Positions 34,667 to 40,958 of a stretch of 40,958 nucleotides of DNA are shown piece by piece. This DNA is from a virus. Location of the stretch: IMG/VR virus record IMGVR_UViG_3300031851_000052, positions 1-40,958 of that record. One strand, 5' to 3'. The position numbers and the translations under genes are program-made. Positions within the stretch are counted from its first letter, which is position 1, and every line of letters begins with the position of its first letter. Under the pieces are notes generated by a model. That model searched no databases, was not told where the DNA came from, and saw only the letters and a program-made list of their open reading frames with translations.

Positions 34667-37552
34667 TTATTTTCCAAAATACCCACCACGCCAAACTCTT
34701 CCAGCCTCTCTCCACGGAGGGTCGGTTGAGGGATTTGCAAATGTTTCAAGGACCATTCCAAAAGTCGTTGAACCAGTGGTTAAGCCCGCATTGTTTCTAA
34801 AGTCAAAGTGCCAAGCTTCGGATGCTCCACCTGCGGCAGACTTTTGATACCAACTCTTGCCAACGGGACCGATACCTTCAAGACCATATGCCATCATAAT
34901 TTTTGTAATATTTACAAAATATCCAGTCATTGGTTCGACGACGGGCGGTTGACCATTTTTTTCTCTAATAGCGTTTAATGTTTTATGTTCTACTTCAAAC
35001 TTGACCTGCCCTTTATCAACAACTCCAGAAGTTTTAGAGGATTTAGCCCACACAATAAATCTCTTCTTACCTGGAACAGAGGTATCATGCTCTACTATAA
35101 AAATATCCCTCTCAGGTTTTTTTGCTGTGTGTGGAAGTAACAAATCGACTGCCAAGCCCGTATAGTGGAATGAGGTGGCGCTACGACCTTTCGTCACCTT
35201 AGTCGATAACAGCCTGCGAGCGCCAGAGGAAGAAATTTGCCCTCCGAGTTCTTTAACAATATTTCTGACCTCAACAAGGTTTGCAGCCACATCTTCTCTC
35301 ATTCTCGGATTTTTAGAGTACCATGGACCAGACTTGCCTCCGTCTTGTATATCAAAATCAACAGGAGATTTTATAACCTTCATCTTTGGATTCGTCCTTA
35401 CCTCACCAAGTGTTCCAATAAATGGAACATTTCCGATTGGTGTGCCAGCCCTATCTGCACCAATAGTAAATGGCTGACCTGGAGTATAACTTCCTCCACC
35501 ACATGTAGCAACAGGTACAGGTGCTGGTGAAGGTGTGGTGTTTTGAGCCGCTGTTGATTCGGTTGCAGGTGTTGATGCTGGTGTCTTTGCTTCTTCTAGA
35601 GACTTCTCAATTGCCCGCTTGCCTGCTGCGGTTGCAGCCATCTGTGCGGAAGAAGAATCTGCTGGGAGTGCCATGATTTCATCTTTTTCTTCTTGTGTTG
35701 TAGACTCAGTAAGTGCTTGTGCTCTTGTTATATTCTCAACAGTAATTTTCGGTTCTAATTTTGTTCCAACAGCATCTGCTTTCTTTTCAGTCGTGGTACC
35801 ATCTTCGGATACTGTCTCTGTTGCAACACCGTCTTCTGTTGCTGCCTTAGCAAGGCTTGGTGCGCCGAAGTATTCTTCCCCAGCAAGCTTTTTGCAAAGC
35901 TCTGGTGTCCAAGGCTCATTGGGGCGTCCGCCCAATTGTTGCCACAAATTAGTCCATTCTGGATATTGCCAAACCCATATCTTTCTACCTAAAGATTTAG
36001 ATTTTGCAAGATATTCATGTACAGGTTTTGAGCCAGTGCCGCCGTGGTCGCCACCAGACTCTGCAATTCTAAGGTTGCCATCGGGGTCTGCAAACAGAAC
36101 CAAAATATGTGTAATGACAAGAGTATTGCTGCACCATGAGGGGCGCTCAGCTTCTGTTTTGGACAATGTTAAAACATCTCCTGGCATCAGGTGCACATTG
36201 CTCTCACCCACATCAAAATAATTCGTTGGTTTGGCTGTCTCTATACCGCCAAGTTCTCCTGCTCGAACTTTTTTTAAATAATCATTATAATATTCCTTGT
36301 TAGAAACTGCATTCTCTTCCAGTCGTCCATCAAGGGTCGCTTTTACCAGCGCACAAGGGTCAACCCAGTCCCACCCGTCTTTGTGTCGCTGTGGTGTTCT
36401 CTTTGGTTTCGTCCAGTTTCCATACCAAGGGCGGACACCTTTACCAATCCAGCTTCTATAATTAGTTTTTTCGCCTGCGTCAATTTCATAGCCGCCAGCT
36501 TCTTTAGTCATCGAGGCATCAATCATGAATTCCATGACGCTTCTCACACCATTTGTGAACCCACTGCAATCAATGCCGCCTTTTACAGGGTCTAGGGTTT
36601 TACCACCAAGTTTATATCCTCTATCGGCTTGGTCCTCACAAGCTATTCGTAGTGCCGTCAAGTACTTTGCTAAATTATTATTAATTGACTGACAAGAACC
36701 TAACGCCAGCTTTCCGCTAGCTGCTCGTCCGCTACCGCCTGCGCTCACATACGCTTTAACTTTGTCAAAGTTCGATGCTGAAGTGGACCATGATTTGTTG
36801 GTGCCCATTGGGTCTTGTTTATTTCTCTTAGAGGTTTGTTTAGGTGAAAGATACATTCCGTTCTTCCACTTTATACTAGGGTCTGTTATTGGAACATTGG
36901 GTGCAGTCAAGGAACCCCCAGAAGCTCCAGATAGTCCTGAGCCTCCACCGCAGTCTCCAAACGCATCAGAGCCCGATGCTCCGTCACCAGAGCCACCAGA
37001 GCCGCCTGATGAACTGTCGGGTGGTGGAAAGACGGGACCGATATAAGTTGGGTCGTCGAAGTTCTCTTTAGAACCATAATCAACCCAAACCAAGTCTCCT
37101 GGTCCAGCACCTTCGACATTTGAATCGTGAGCGATAAATGTCGGGTACATATTGATTATTTTTTGATGGTCGCCCTTTTCGTTTGGGTCTTGGGCATATT
37201 TTTTTGGCGAAGGTAATGTAACATGAATTTCTGGTATTCTTACTTTATACCTTTTTAATTTCTTTGGTGCCGTGAAGAGCCCCCCAAACATACCCTGTTT
37301 ACCAAACACGGTAGAAAGCCAATTACCAGGAGCAGGCTCGTTCTGACTCATCTCTTCTTCTACACGCAAAACAATGCCTTTGTAAGGACCAGTCCCCTTC
37401 GTTGCATCGGGTGTATAGTGAGTTATTGCGACCTCTTTCAATACATCCAAAATGGACATACTACTTGGGTCTGCACTCTTTGCTGCTCTTGGTTTTTGTA
37501 CAGGGTTTAAGTCACCAAAGGCAAATTCTTTGGGCTCTTCGAAATCAGCCAT
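34667..37552 (-). CDS. Baseplate hub/spike protein with OB fold, NlpC/P60 and M15 peptidase domains
   Basis: 961 residues. I use ATG 37552, which has GGAGG at 37562-37566; the ATG at 37579 has no Shine-Dalgarno. The start overlaps the previous stop by 8 bp (ATGGCTGA). Order of parts: 55-176 an OB-fold-like region (YKGIVLRVEEE, KRYKVRIPEIHVTLP, GAGPGDLVWVDYGS) similar in kind to the gp5 N-terminal domain; 179-214 a Gly/Ser-rich linker; about 260-540 an NlpC/P60-type cysteine peptidase with GGIDCSGFTNGV (Cys329) and His482 in VITHILVLF; 565-690 an Ala/Thr/Glu/Pro-rich linker; 720-961 an M15-type zinc D,D-carboxypeptidase or endopeptidase domain with SFHYTGLAVD (His796, Asp803) and EAWHFDF (Glu912, His915). 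NlpC/P60 and M15 enzymes both cut peptide links in peptidoglycan. I infer a tail-tip protein that locally opens the cell wall during injection. Activity is untested. Confidence 0.88.
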   Translation of the reverse strand: MADFEEPKEFAFGDLNPVQKPRAAKSADPSSMSILDVLKEVAITHYTPDATKGTGPYKGIVLRVEEEMSQNEPAPGNWLSTVFGKQGMFGGLFTAPKKLKRYKVRIPEIHVTLPSPKKYAQDPNEKGDHQKIINMYPTFIAHDSNVEGAGPGDLVWVDYGSKENFDDPTYIGPVFPPPDSSSGGSGGSGDGASGSDAFGDCGGGSGLSGASGGSLTAPNVPITDPSIKWKNGMYLSPKQTSKRNKQDPMGTNKSWSTSASNFDKVKAYVSAGGSGRAASGKLALGSCQSINNNLAKYLTALRIACEDQADRGYKLGGKTLDPVKGGIDCSGFTNGVRSVMEFMIDASMTKEAGGYEIDAGEKTNYRSWIGKGVRPWYGNWTKPKRTPQRHKDGWDWVDPCALVKATLDGRLEENAVSNKEYYNDYLKKVRAGELGGIETAKPTNYFDVGESNVHLMPGDVLTLSKTEAERPSWCSNTLVITHILVLFADPDGNLRIAESGGDHGGTGSKPVHEYLAKSKSLGRKIWVWQYPEWTNLWQQLGGRPNEPWTPELCKKLAGEEYFGAPSLAKAATEDGVATETVSEDGTTTEKKADAVGTKLEPKITVENITRAQALTESTTQEEKDEIMALPADSSSAQMAATAAGKRAIEKSLEEAKTPASTPATESTAAQNTTPSPAPVPVATCGGGSYTPGQPFTIGADRAGTPIGNVPFIGTLGEVRTNPKMKVIKSPVDFDIQDGGKSGPWYSKNPRMREDVAANLVEVRNIVKELGGQISSSGARRLLSTKVTKGRSATSFHYTGLAVDLLLPHTAKKPERDIFIVEHDTSVPGKKRFIVWAKSSKTSGVVDKGQVKFEVEHKTLNAIREKNGQPPVVEPMTGYFVNITKIMMAYGLEGIGPVGKSWYQKSAAGGASEAWHFDFRNNAGLTTGSTTFGMVLETFANPSTDPPWREAGRVWRGGYFGK

Positions 37553-37886
37553 CGTCCCCTTCCTCCGAGCCGCTGTCATTTAGCATGTCGAATATCTTTT
37601 CCTTTTCAAGAGAAGATAGTTCATCGGAGGCGTTAGCTGTTTTTTTATGAAGCAGTGCCGTGAGTTTTACAAGCTGCTCGTTTGAGCGTTGTAGTGTCTC
37701 TACATATTTTGAAGCGATTAAGCCACACTGTTGAATTATAGTTATTGACCCGCCCTGAGATTTCATCTCTTGCACAAGGTCAGTTAGGAGTGTCGATGTA
37801 ATCGCCCTGTCGGCACGAATATTCGTCATCGTCTCCTTGAGCAATTCGTCTAGCTGCTCTTTTCCTGTTTTGCTATTGTTTGACAA
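37545..37886 (-). CDS. Small helical protein of unknown function, downstream of sigma factor
   Basis: 113 residues. The likely start is a TTG at 37886, because GGGAG at 37896-37900 lies 9 nt upstream; the first internal ATG (37829) has an AAGGAG only 3 nt away. This start overlaps the end of the sigma gene by 37 bp. The protein is mostly helical: KEQLDELLKETMTNIRADRA, then LLTDLVQEMKS, and SKYVETLQRSNEQLVKLTA, with a very acidic C-terminal tail (DSGSEEGDDG). No Cys pair, membrane segment or enzyme motif is visible. The size and its position after a gp55-like sigma factor recall T4 gp33 (112 residues), a late transcription co-activator, but I see no convincing sequence similarity. The acidic tail could instead mark a DNA-packaging or assembly protein. 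Function unknown. Confidence 0.75.
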   Translation of the reverse strand: MSNNSKTGKEQLDELLKETMTNIRADRAITSTLLTDLVQEMKSQGGSITIIQQCGLIASKYVETLQRSNEQLVKLTALLHKKTANASDELSSLEKEKIFDMLNDSGSEEGDDG

Positions 37887-38620
37887 TCAACTGTACTCCC
37901 GTCTGTGTGAGAGACAGCGCCTTCATCCCAATTGTTCTTGAAGACTCTGTATTTTTCTCTCAACTTATTGAGGTTGCTAACCACTTGCTTAGTATTAAGA
38001 CCAGTTAACTCTCTTAAGTACAAGTAAATAGCTTTCTTGTTGAAAATTTCGATGTCGTCTGGGTTCTCTAATAAGACTTTAACAGCCTTATACACTTTCT
38101 CCTCGGAAGGCTTCATAGGAAGCTCGCCCCACTTGGAGATTTCAGAATGTAACGCTGCTCTGAATTGAATTAGCTCAACCTGTTCCTCATAGGGATTCTT
38201 AGTTGAAAGATATTTTTGTTCAATTGACCGTGGCATCTGGTCAAAGGTTATTTCCCTTTGACGCTGGATTGCATGTTTCTTTACCTTGTGAATGAACCAA
38301 TTTTTTGTAATGACACTGAAGTAAGAGAATGCCTTGGAACCCTTTTCAGGATTAAATTTTTCTAAAACCGTAGTTAGCCAGATTTTGCATTCATCTTGCA
38401 AGTCTGCTATGTTTGGTAATGTAGTAAATTTATATGTATAGACAATCTTATCAACCAATTCACTCATGGCAGGTTGAATCAATTTTACATATAATTCTTC
38501 CCTCCTTGCCCTGTCACTAATTGTATTGTACTCAACAATGGCGTCTTCATGTAATTGTGTAAAATAATGTCTGCCACTTGACTTTCGTCCTCTGCGGCGC
38601 TTCTTCTTTTCTTCAGCCAT
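37850..38620 (-). CDS. Late-transcription sigma factor, gp55-like
   Basis: 256 residues from ATG 38620, which has AAGGA at 38626-38630; the longer frame would overlap the upstream gene and lacks a Shine-Dalgarno. The N-terminus is strongly basic (EEKKKRRRGRK). Residues 73-115 match the sigma region 2 core of gp55-type factors: ADLQDECKIWLTTVLEKFNP, then KAFSYFSVITKNWFIHKVKK, where gp55 proteins bind the core RNA polymerase clamp helices and recognise the -10 element. A later section (195-230: NKKAIYLYLRELTGLN, then SNLNKLREKY) looks like a winged or helix-turn-helix DNA-binding unit. T4 gp55 has 185 residues, so this protein carries about 70 extra, mainly C-terminal. It would direct host RNA polymerase to late promoters of the structural genes. 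The region-4-like reading of the C-terminus is an inference. Confidence 0.88.
   Translation of the reverse strand: MAEEKKKRRRGRKSSGRHYFTQLHEDAIVEYNTISDRARREELYVKLIQPAMSELVDKIVYTYKFTTLPNIADLQDECKIWLTTVLEKFNPEKGSKAFSYFSVITKNWFIHKVKKHAIQRQREITFDQMPRSIEQKYLSTKNPYEEQVELIQFRAALHSEISKWGELPMKPSEEKVYKAVKVLLENPDDIEIFNKKAIYLYLRELTGLNTKQVVSNLNKLREKYRVFKNNWDEGAVSHTDGSTVDCQTIAKQEKSS
37884..37900 (-). promoter_or_regulatory. Shine-Dalgarno that supports a TTG start
   Basis: GGGAG at 37896-37900 on the minus strand lies 9 nt before a TTG at 37884-37886. It sits inside the last codons of the sigma gene. No better-spaced element exists for the internal ATG at 37829, so translation of the 113-residue protein probably begins at this uncommon start and is coupled to the sigma gene. 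Confidence 0.55.
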
Positions 38621-38621
38621 T

Positions 38622-38900
38622 TTATTCCTTATCCTCACCTTGCGGCAAAAGTCTGTTTTTGATGTTTTCTGTTTGTGCGCCCAAGAGTTTGACATCATCA
38701 AGCAACTGCATTACAATTGGCTCGCCAGCAACCAAATCAGTATTTAGAATTTGTTCAAGGTTGCCTTGGAAAACATCAATGTTTTCAACAAGTTCCATGG
38801 TAGCATCTTCTAAATTTGACATTAGTCGTTTAATATACCAAACTAAAACTACATTAGTGCTCACAGATAGAGCAATTAAAATATATAACATTGGTTCCAT
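38622..38900 (-). CDS. Small single-pass membrane protein
   Basis: 92 residues. ATG at 38900 has an AGGGG-type Shine-Dalgarno. The gene ends 1 bp before the sigma gene. Residues 4-24 (MLYILIALSVSTNVVLVWYIK) form one hydrophobic transmembrane helix; the following positive KR suggests that the C-terminal part stays in the cytoplasm. Residues 28-90 are helical and acidic (NLEDATMELVENIDVFQGNL, then LLDDVKLLGAQTENIKNRL), possibly coiled coil. There is no lipobox, so it is not an obvious spanin lipoprotein. It lacks a typical holin pattern, though a pinholin-like or membrane-tethering role cannot be excluded. I do not recognise the family beyond a general resemblance to small membrane proteins of T4-like marine phages. 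Confidence 0.8.
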   Translation of the reverse strand: MEPMLYILIALSVSTNVVLVWYIKRLMSNLEDATMELVENIDVFQGNLEQILNTDLVAGEPIVMQLLDDVKLLGAQTENIKNRLLPQGEDKE

Positions 38901-38906
38901 GTCGAC

Positions 38907-39167
38907 CTACCCCTCGTGCTCTTTCTTCGAAAGCTCATCTCTATGTTGTTTTAGTTCGTCTTTTGCGGAGGTGATGAATTCGTCTACTCTTTGTTTTGCC
39001 GTGGTACCTGCACCAGAAGAGTTGCTATCTACCGAAAAGAGTGTCGGTATCTTTCTAAGCTTTCCCGAGGTGCCACACAGAGTACAAACATCTGGTCTTT
39101 GCCCCATAGAGTGTACGACCTCGTATGCCTCGCCACAGTCTTCACAATGGTAGCAATATCTCGGCAT
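38907..39167 (-). CDS. FmdB-type zinc-ribbon protein
   Basis: 86 residues. ATG at 39167 overlaps the upstream stop as TAATG and follows AGAAGAG. The first 35 residues are a zinc ribbon of the FmdB family: MPRYCYHCEDCGEAYEVV supplies Cys8 and Cys11, and DVCTLCG supplies Cys28 and Cys31. A strand, KLRKIPTLFSV, follows. The second half (about 50-86) is a charged helix (KQRVDEFITSAKDELKQHRD), possibly coiled coil. FmdB-family proteins are described as putative regulators, and short versions occur in phages, often near transcription or structural genes. A role in nucleic-acid or protein binding is likely from the fold, but the target is unknown. Location two genes upstream of the sigma factor makes a link with late transcription possible but speculative. 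Confidence 0.88.
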   Translation of the reverse strand: MPRYCYHCEDCGEAYEVVHSMGQRPDVCTLCGTSGKLRKIPTLFSVDSNSSGAGTTAKQRVDEFITSAKDELKQHRDELSKKEHEG

Positions 39168-39364
39168 TAATTCTCTTCTGTATCAACTGAAAGAGTTGGA
39201 GGGTTCGCTACTTGCAGTTCACCATTTTTGGTTCCCCAGCGCTTGGTCTCTTCACTCTTTTCGAACTCAAAGCCTTGTAGCACAGGGACAATATCTGTCT
39301 GTTCCATAAGGCTCTTTTGGAGTGCCATCATTAGTGCACCGATTGCTTGATTACTCAGTTTCAT
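39167..39364 (-). CDS. Small conserved phage protein, 65 residues, function unknown
   Basis: ATG at 39364 has an AAAGGAG Shine-Dalgarno with normal spacing, lying inside the last codons of the glycosyltransferase gene (14-bp overlap). The stop overlaps the next start as TAATG. Residues 1-30 form an amphipathic helix, MKLSNQAIGALMMALQKSLM, then EQTDIVPVLQGFEFEK. The last part is polar and ends in an NPPTL turn. No Cys, no membrane segment. I remember very similar short proteins in T4-like marine phages but know no role. The strong ribosome binding site and tight coupling argue that it is a real gene. Confidence 0.8.
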   Translation of the reverse strand: MKLSNQAIGALMMALQKSLMEQTDIVPVLQGFEFEKSEETKRWGTKNGELQVANPPTLSVDTEEN

Positions 39365-40514
39365 TTGTTTCTCCTTTATTGTTCAACACATTGTTGATAA
39401 CATTATTATATTCAGTTTTTATGGTTTTGTTAGCAAATTTCTTTGCTAAATGTGTTTTTAATTTCTTTGCGTTCTTATTGGCTGTAGTTGCATCACTGTA
39501 AAGTTGTCTCATTTGAGAACGCAAGCTTACAGTATCTGGATAACACCATTGAGTATTGCTCTCTAGGACGCCTTCCCAGACATGATATTCCTCTAAGTCA
39601 CGGACTTCATAATCAACCTCGTTGACTAGAACCTTGTCGCCCGAAGAAGTGAACTCAGTGAGCCCACCCCAGTTGGGAGCGATGATTGGCAGGCTGGAGC
39701 AAGCTGCCTCGAACGCAGGTAATCCAAACCCCTCTCCATGCGAAGTGGTAACATAGCCCATGACCTTTTCATTCTTGTACAATGAGAGCATTTGTTCATT
39801 GCTAAGGCTTCCATGTAATAAATATATTTTACATTTCATTGATGGAGGTGCCGCCCCTAAGAATGTCCTAATCCTGTCTAGCGTATAGTGTCTATCAATA
39901 GCGCTGCCACTCTTTAAAGAAAGTTTAAGAATCAAACCCACATCTTCGAGCATGAACTCTTGAACAAAAGATGAAATAGTTTGCTCAATGTTTTTCCTTG
40001 GGCTCCACTGTGCTACAGAGAGAAAGTTTTTTTCTGTTGTAAGTTCCAATCCAAGTGAGTCTGTAGATTTAGCATTTGCTGTGCGGAAGCCGTAACCAAT
40101 GACATGAATGTTATTTGATTCTTCAGTTCTAAGACTATCTGCGGAATGATTACTGGGAGTAATCACCGCATCCATCGAATTACATGCCGCCTTCCAACTT
40201 TCAGGGGCTGAGGTTGTTTCTACACCTGCTGTGATACCGATATTCTTTGACGCCAATTGTTGCCACTCGCTTGGTAATTGAACCTGAATGGAAAGGTCGA
40301 AGTCGGACACTTGCTCTTGGGCAGTTTTAATGATTAGAGAGTCAATCCACCTGCGCTCCTCTGTATCCTCATAGACCCATCCAGTCTCACCCCAACCAAC
40401 ACTGATTAAGTGTATGTCGTGGTCAGTATCCTTAAGTGCAGAAAGAACACTTCGACAGTGTTCTCCATAGCCAGATTGTGATAGGGCTGGACCTCTTACT
40501 ATAATTTTAGCCAT
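39351..40514 (-). CDS. GT-B glycosyltransferase (GT4-like)
   Basis: 387 residues from ATG 40514, which overlaps the upstream stop by 8 bp (ATGGCTAA) and has GAGG upstream. The N-terminal Rossmann half starts IIVRGPALSQSGYGEHCRSV, a glycine-rich acceptor-side loop, and includes PSNHSADSL near 120. The C-terminal half has FLSVAQWSPRKNIEQTISSF (164-183), where the Arg-Lys pair typically contacts the donor phosphates, and the E-x7-E type motif EGFGLPAFE (261-269). This pattern is that of retaining GT-B enzymes of the GT4 group using nucleotide sugars. There is no signal peptide, so it acts in the cytoplasm. The acceptor is unknown: virion proteins, modified DNA bases or host surface precursors are all possible. 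The adjacent upstream gene is another enzyme of the same type. Confidence 0.9.
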   Translation of the reverse strand: MAKIIVRGPALSQSGYGEHCRSVLSALKDTDHDIHLISVGWGETGWVYEDTEERRWIDSLIIKTAQEQVSDFDLSIQVQLPSEWQQLASKNIGITAGVETTSAPESWKAACNSMDAVITPSNHSADSLRTEESNNIHVIGYGFRTANAKSTDSLGLELTTEKNFLSVAQWSPRKNIEQTISSFVQEFMLEDVGLILKLSLKSGSAIDRHYTLDRIRTFLGAAPPSMKCKIYLLHGSLSNEQMLSLYKNEKVMGYVTTSHGEGFGLPAFEAACSSLPIIAPNWGGLTEFTSSGDKVLVNEVDYEVRDLEEYHVWEGVLESNTQWCYPDTVSLRSQMRQLYSDATTANKNAKKLKTHLAKKFANKTIKTEYNNVINNVLNNKGETNETE

Positions 40515-40958
40515 TGTTAACCTCGATTAATTCCCAATTTTTATGATTTCTAGTTTCCCATGAGCCTTGTGTTTTGTGAACCTCTTTAATAAGGTTGTTC
40601 CATTGGTTCCCATAAGATTCTAAAGAATAATTATTCTTAACATAATCTCTACCCTTTAGACCTAGGTTGGTACGCTCTTCCTTTGTCATATTATATACCT
40701 TTCTCATAGCTGCGAGAAAGTCTTCTTTTGAAATATGGTCTTCGTAAATATAAGGAACGACCTGAGAACCTAATAAAGTCTTTGCAGTTGGGTCAATTCC
40801 AACGCCAAAGGTTTCCTTACCATCTGTGACTTGCTCTTGAAGTCCACCAGTGTTTGAGACGATAATCGGTGTGCCACAAAATAAAGATTCTAATGTTGCC
40901 AAGCCGAAACCCTCAGCATCTGAAATATTAATTGTACAGTCAACCATATTGTATAACA
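40507..40958 (-). CDS. GT-B glycosyltransferase, partial (C-terminal end only)
   Basis: The frame is open through the right edge; codons upstream of the internal Met at 40947 read Leu-Tyr-Asn, continuing the family sequence, so this is the C-terminal 149 or so residues of a longer protein and the Met is not the start. The donor-binding half of a GT-B enzyme is visible: LYNMVDCTINISDAEGFGL, then LESLFCGTPIIVSNTGGLQE, with the paired Glu residues of the GT4 group. It ends KNWELIEVNNG and its stop overlaps the next glycosyltransferase start. Two related enzymes in tandem may act on the same glycan or on different acceptors. Substrate unknown. Confidence 0.88.
   Translation of the reverse strand, partial: LYNMVDCTINISDAEGFGLATLESLFCGTPIIVSNTGGLQEQVTDGKETFGVGIDPTAKTLLGSQVVPYIYEDHISKEDFLAAMRKVYNMTKEERTNLGLKGRDYVKNNYSLESYGNQWNNLIKEVHKTQGSWETRNHKNWELIEVNNG

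Noticed and set aside
35619-36221. 200-residue plus-strand frame
   Set aside because: Lies wholly antisense to the linker and NlpC/P60 part of the hub gene, has Ser/Val-rich low-complexity content mirrored from that linker, and no Shine-Dalgarno.
23334-37552. Extracellular contractile injection system or tailocin instead of a phage
   Set aside because: A gp55-like late sigma factor, phage-type small genes and glycosyltransferases sit in the same coupled string, and no ATPase or toxin cargo genes typical of such systems are seen. Head genes are outside the window, so this is a strong preference rather than proof.
38621-38701. N-terminal extension of the sigma factor to 38701
   Set aside because: It would overlap the membrane-protein gene for its full length, without a Shine-Dalgarno; ATG 38620 has one and follows the upstream stop.
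38578-39153. 191-residue plus-strand frame
   Set aside because: Antisense across three well-supported small genes with their own ribosome binding sites; Ser/Phe/Cys-rich translation with no domain.

Overview
This window looks like part of the late (virion and baseplate) region of a large contractile-tailed phage of the T4-like, marine type. Every gene I can support lies on the minus strand, so transcription runs from the right edge (40958) to the left edge (1). Base composition is roughly 40% G+C by eye. Coding density is close to total: the largest gaps between genes are about 64 bp (2916-2979) and 52 bp (27380-27431). There is no stretch above 300 bases without a gene, and I see no tRNA, rRNA, CRISPR array, insertion sequence or convincing terminator. 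The phage assignment rests on recognisable gp25-like and gp6-like baseplate wedge proteins, a gp55-like late sigma factor, an OB-fold hub protein carrying cell-wall peptidases, and phage-type glycosyltransferases. No host can be named; a marine Gram-negative bacterium is a guess from the resemblance of several proteins to families I remember from marine myoviruses.

Layout in the direction of transcription. 40958-39351: two GT-B glycosyltransferases, the first cut by the window edge. 39364-37545: a block of small genes (a 65-residue protein, an FmdB-type zinc ribbon, a one-pass membrane protein, the sigma factor, and a 113-residue helical protein). 37552-23334: the baseplate core, consisting of the OB-fold/NlpC-P60/M15 hub protein, a probable beta-helical needle protein, a 2092-residue protein with an SH3-like N-terminus and decapeptide repeats, the gp25-like wedge protein, the gp6-like wedge protein, and a 596-residue protein with a probable DNRLRE-like beta fold. 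23329-10079: a single 4416-residue gene, about one third of the window, with three LamG-like domains and an N-terminal section that resembles the gpI/gp7 class of wedge proteins. 10075-1: six further large structural proteins, the last cut by the left edge.

How they may work together (inference): the order gp25, gp6, then a gpI-like segment copies the W-J-I order of simple contractile-tail baseplates, with the third wedge component apparently buried in a giant lectin-like receptor-binding protein. The hub region splits what T4 gp5 does (OB fold, cell-wall enzyme, beta-helical needle) over two adjacent genes and replaces lysozyme with two peptidases. The downstream genes contain two pairs of probable paralogues, suggesting a virion surface or neck/fibre layer built by duplication. 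The sigma factor would direct late transcription of this block.

Several starts were moved from the longest reading frame to the codon preceded by a good Shine-Dalgarno sequence (5520 GTG, 8990 ATG, 33710 ATG, 37552 ATG, 37886 TTG, 38620 ATG). Functional calls beyond gp6, gp25, gp55, the glycosyltransferases, the zinc ribbon and the two peptidase domains are tentative.
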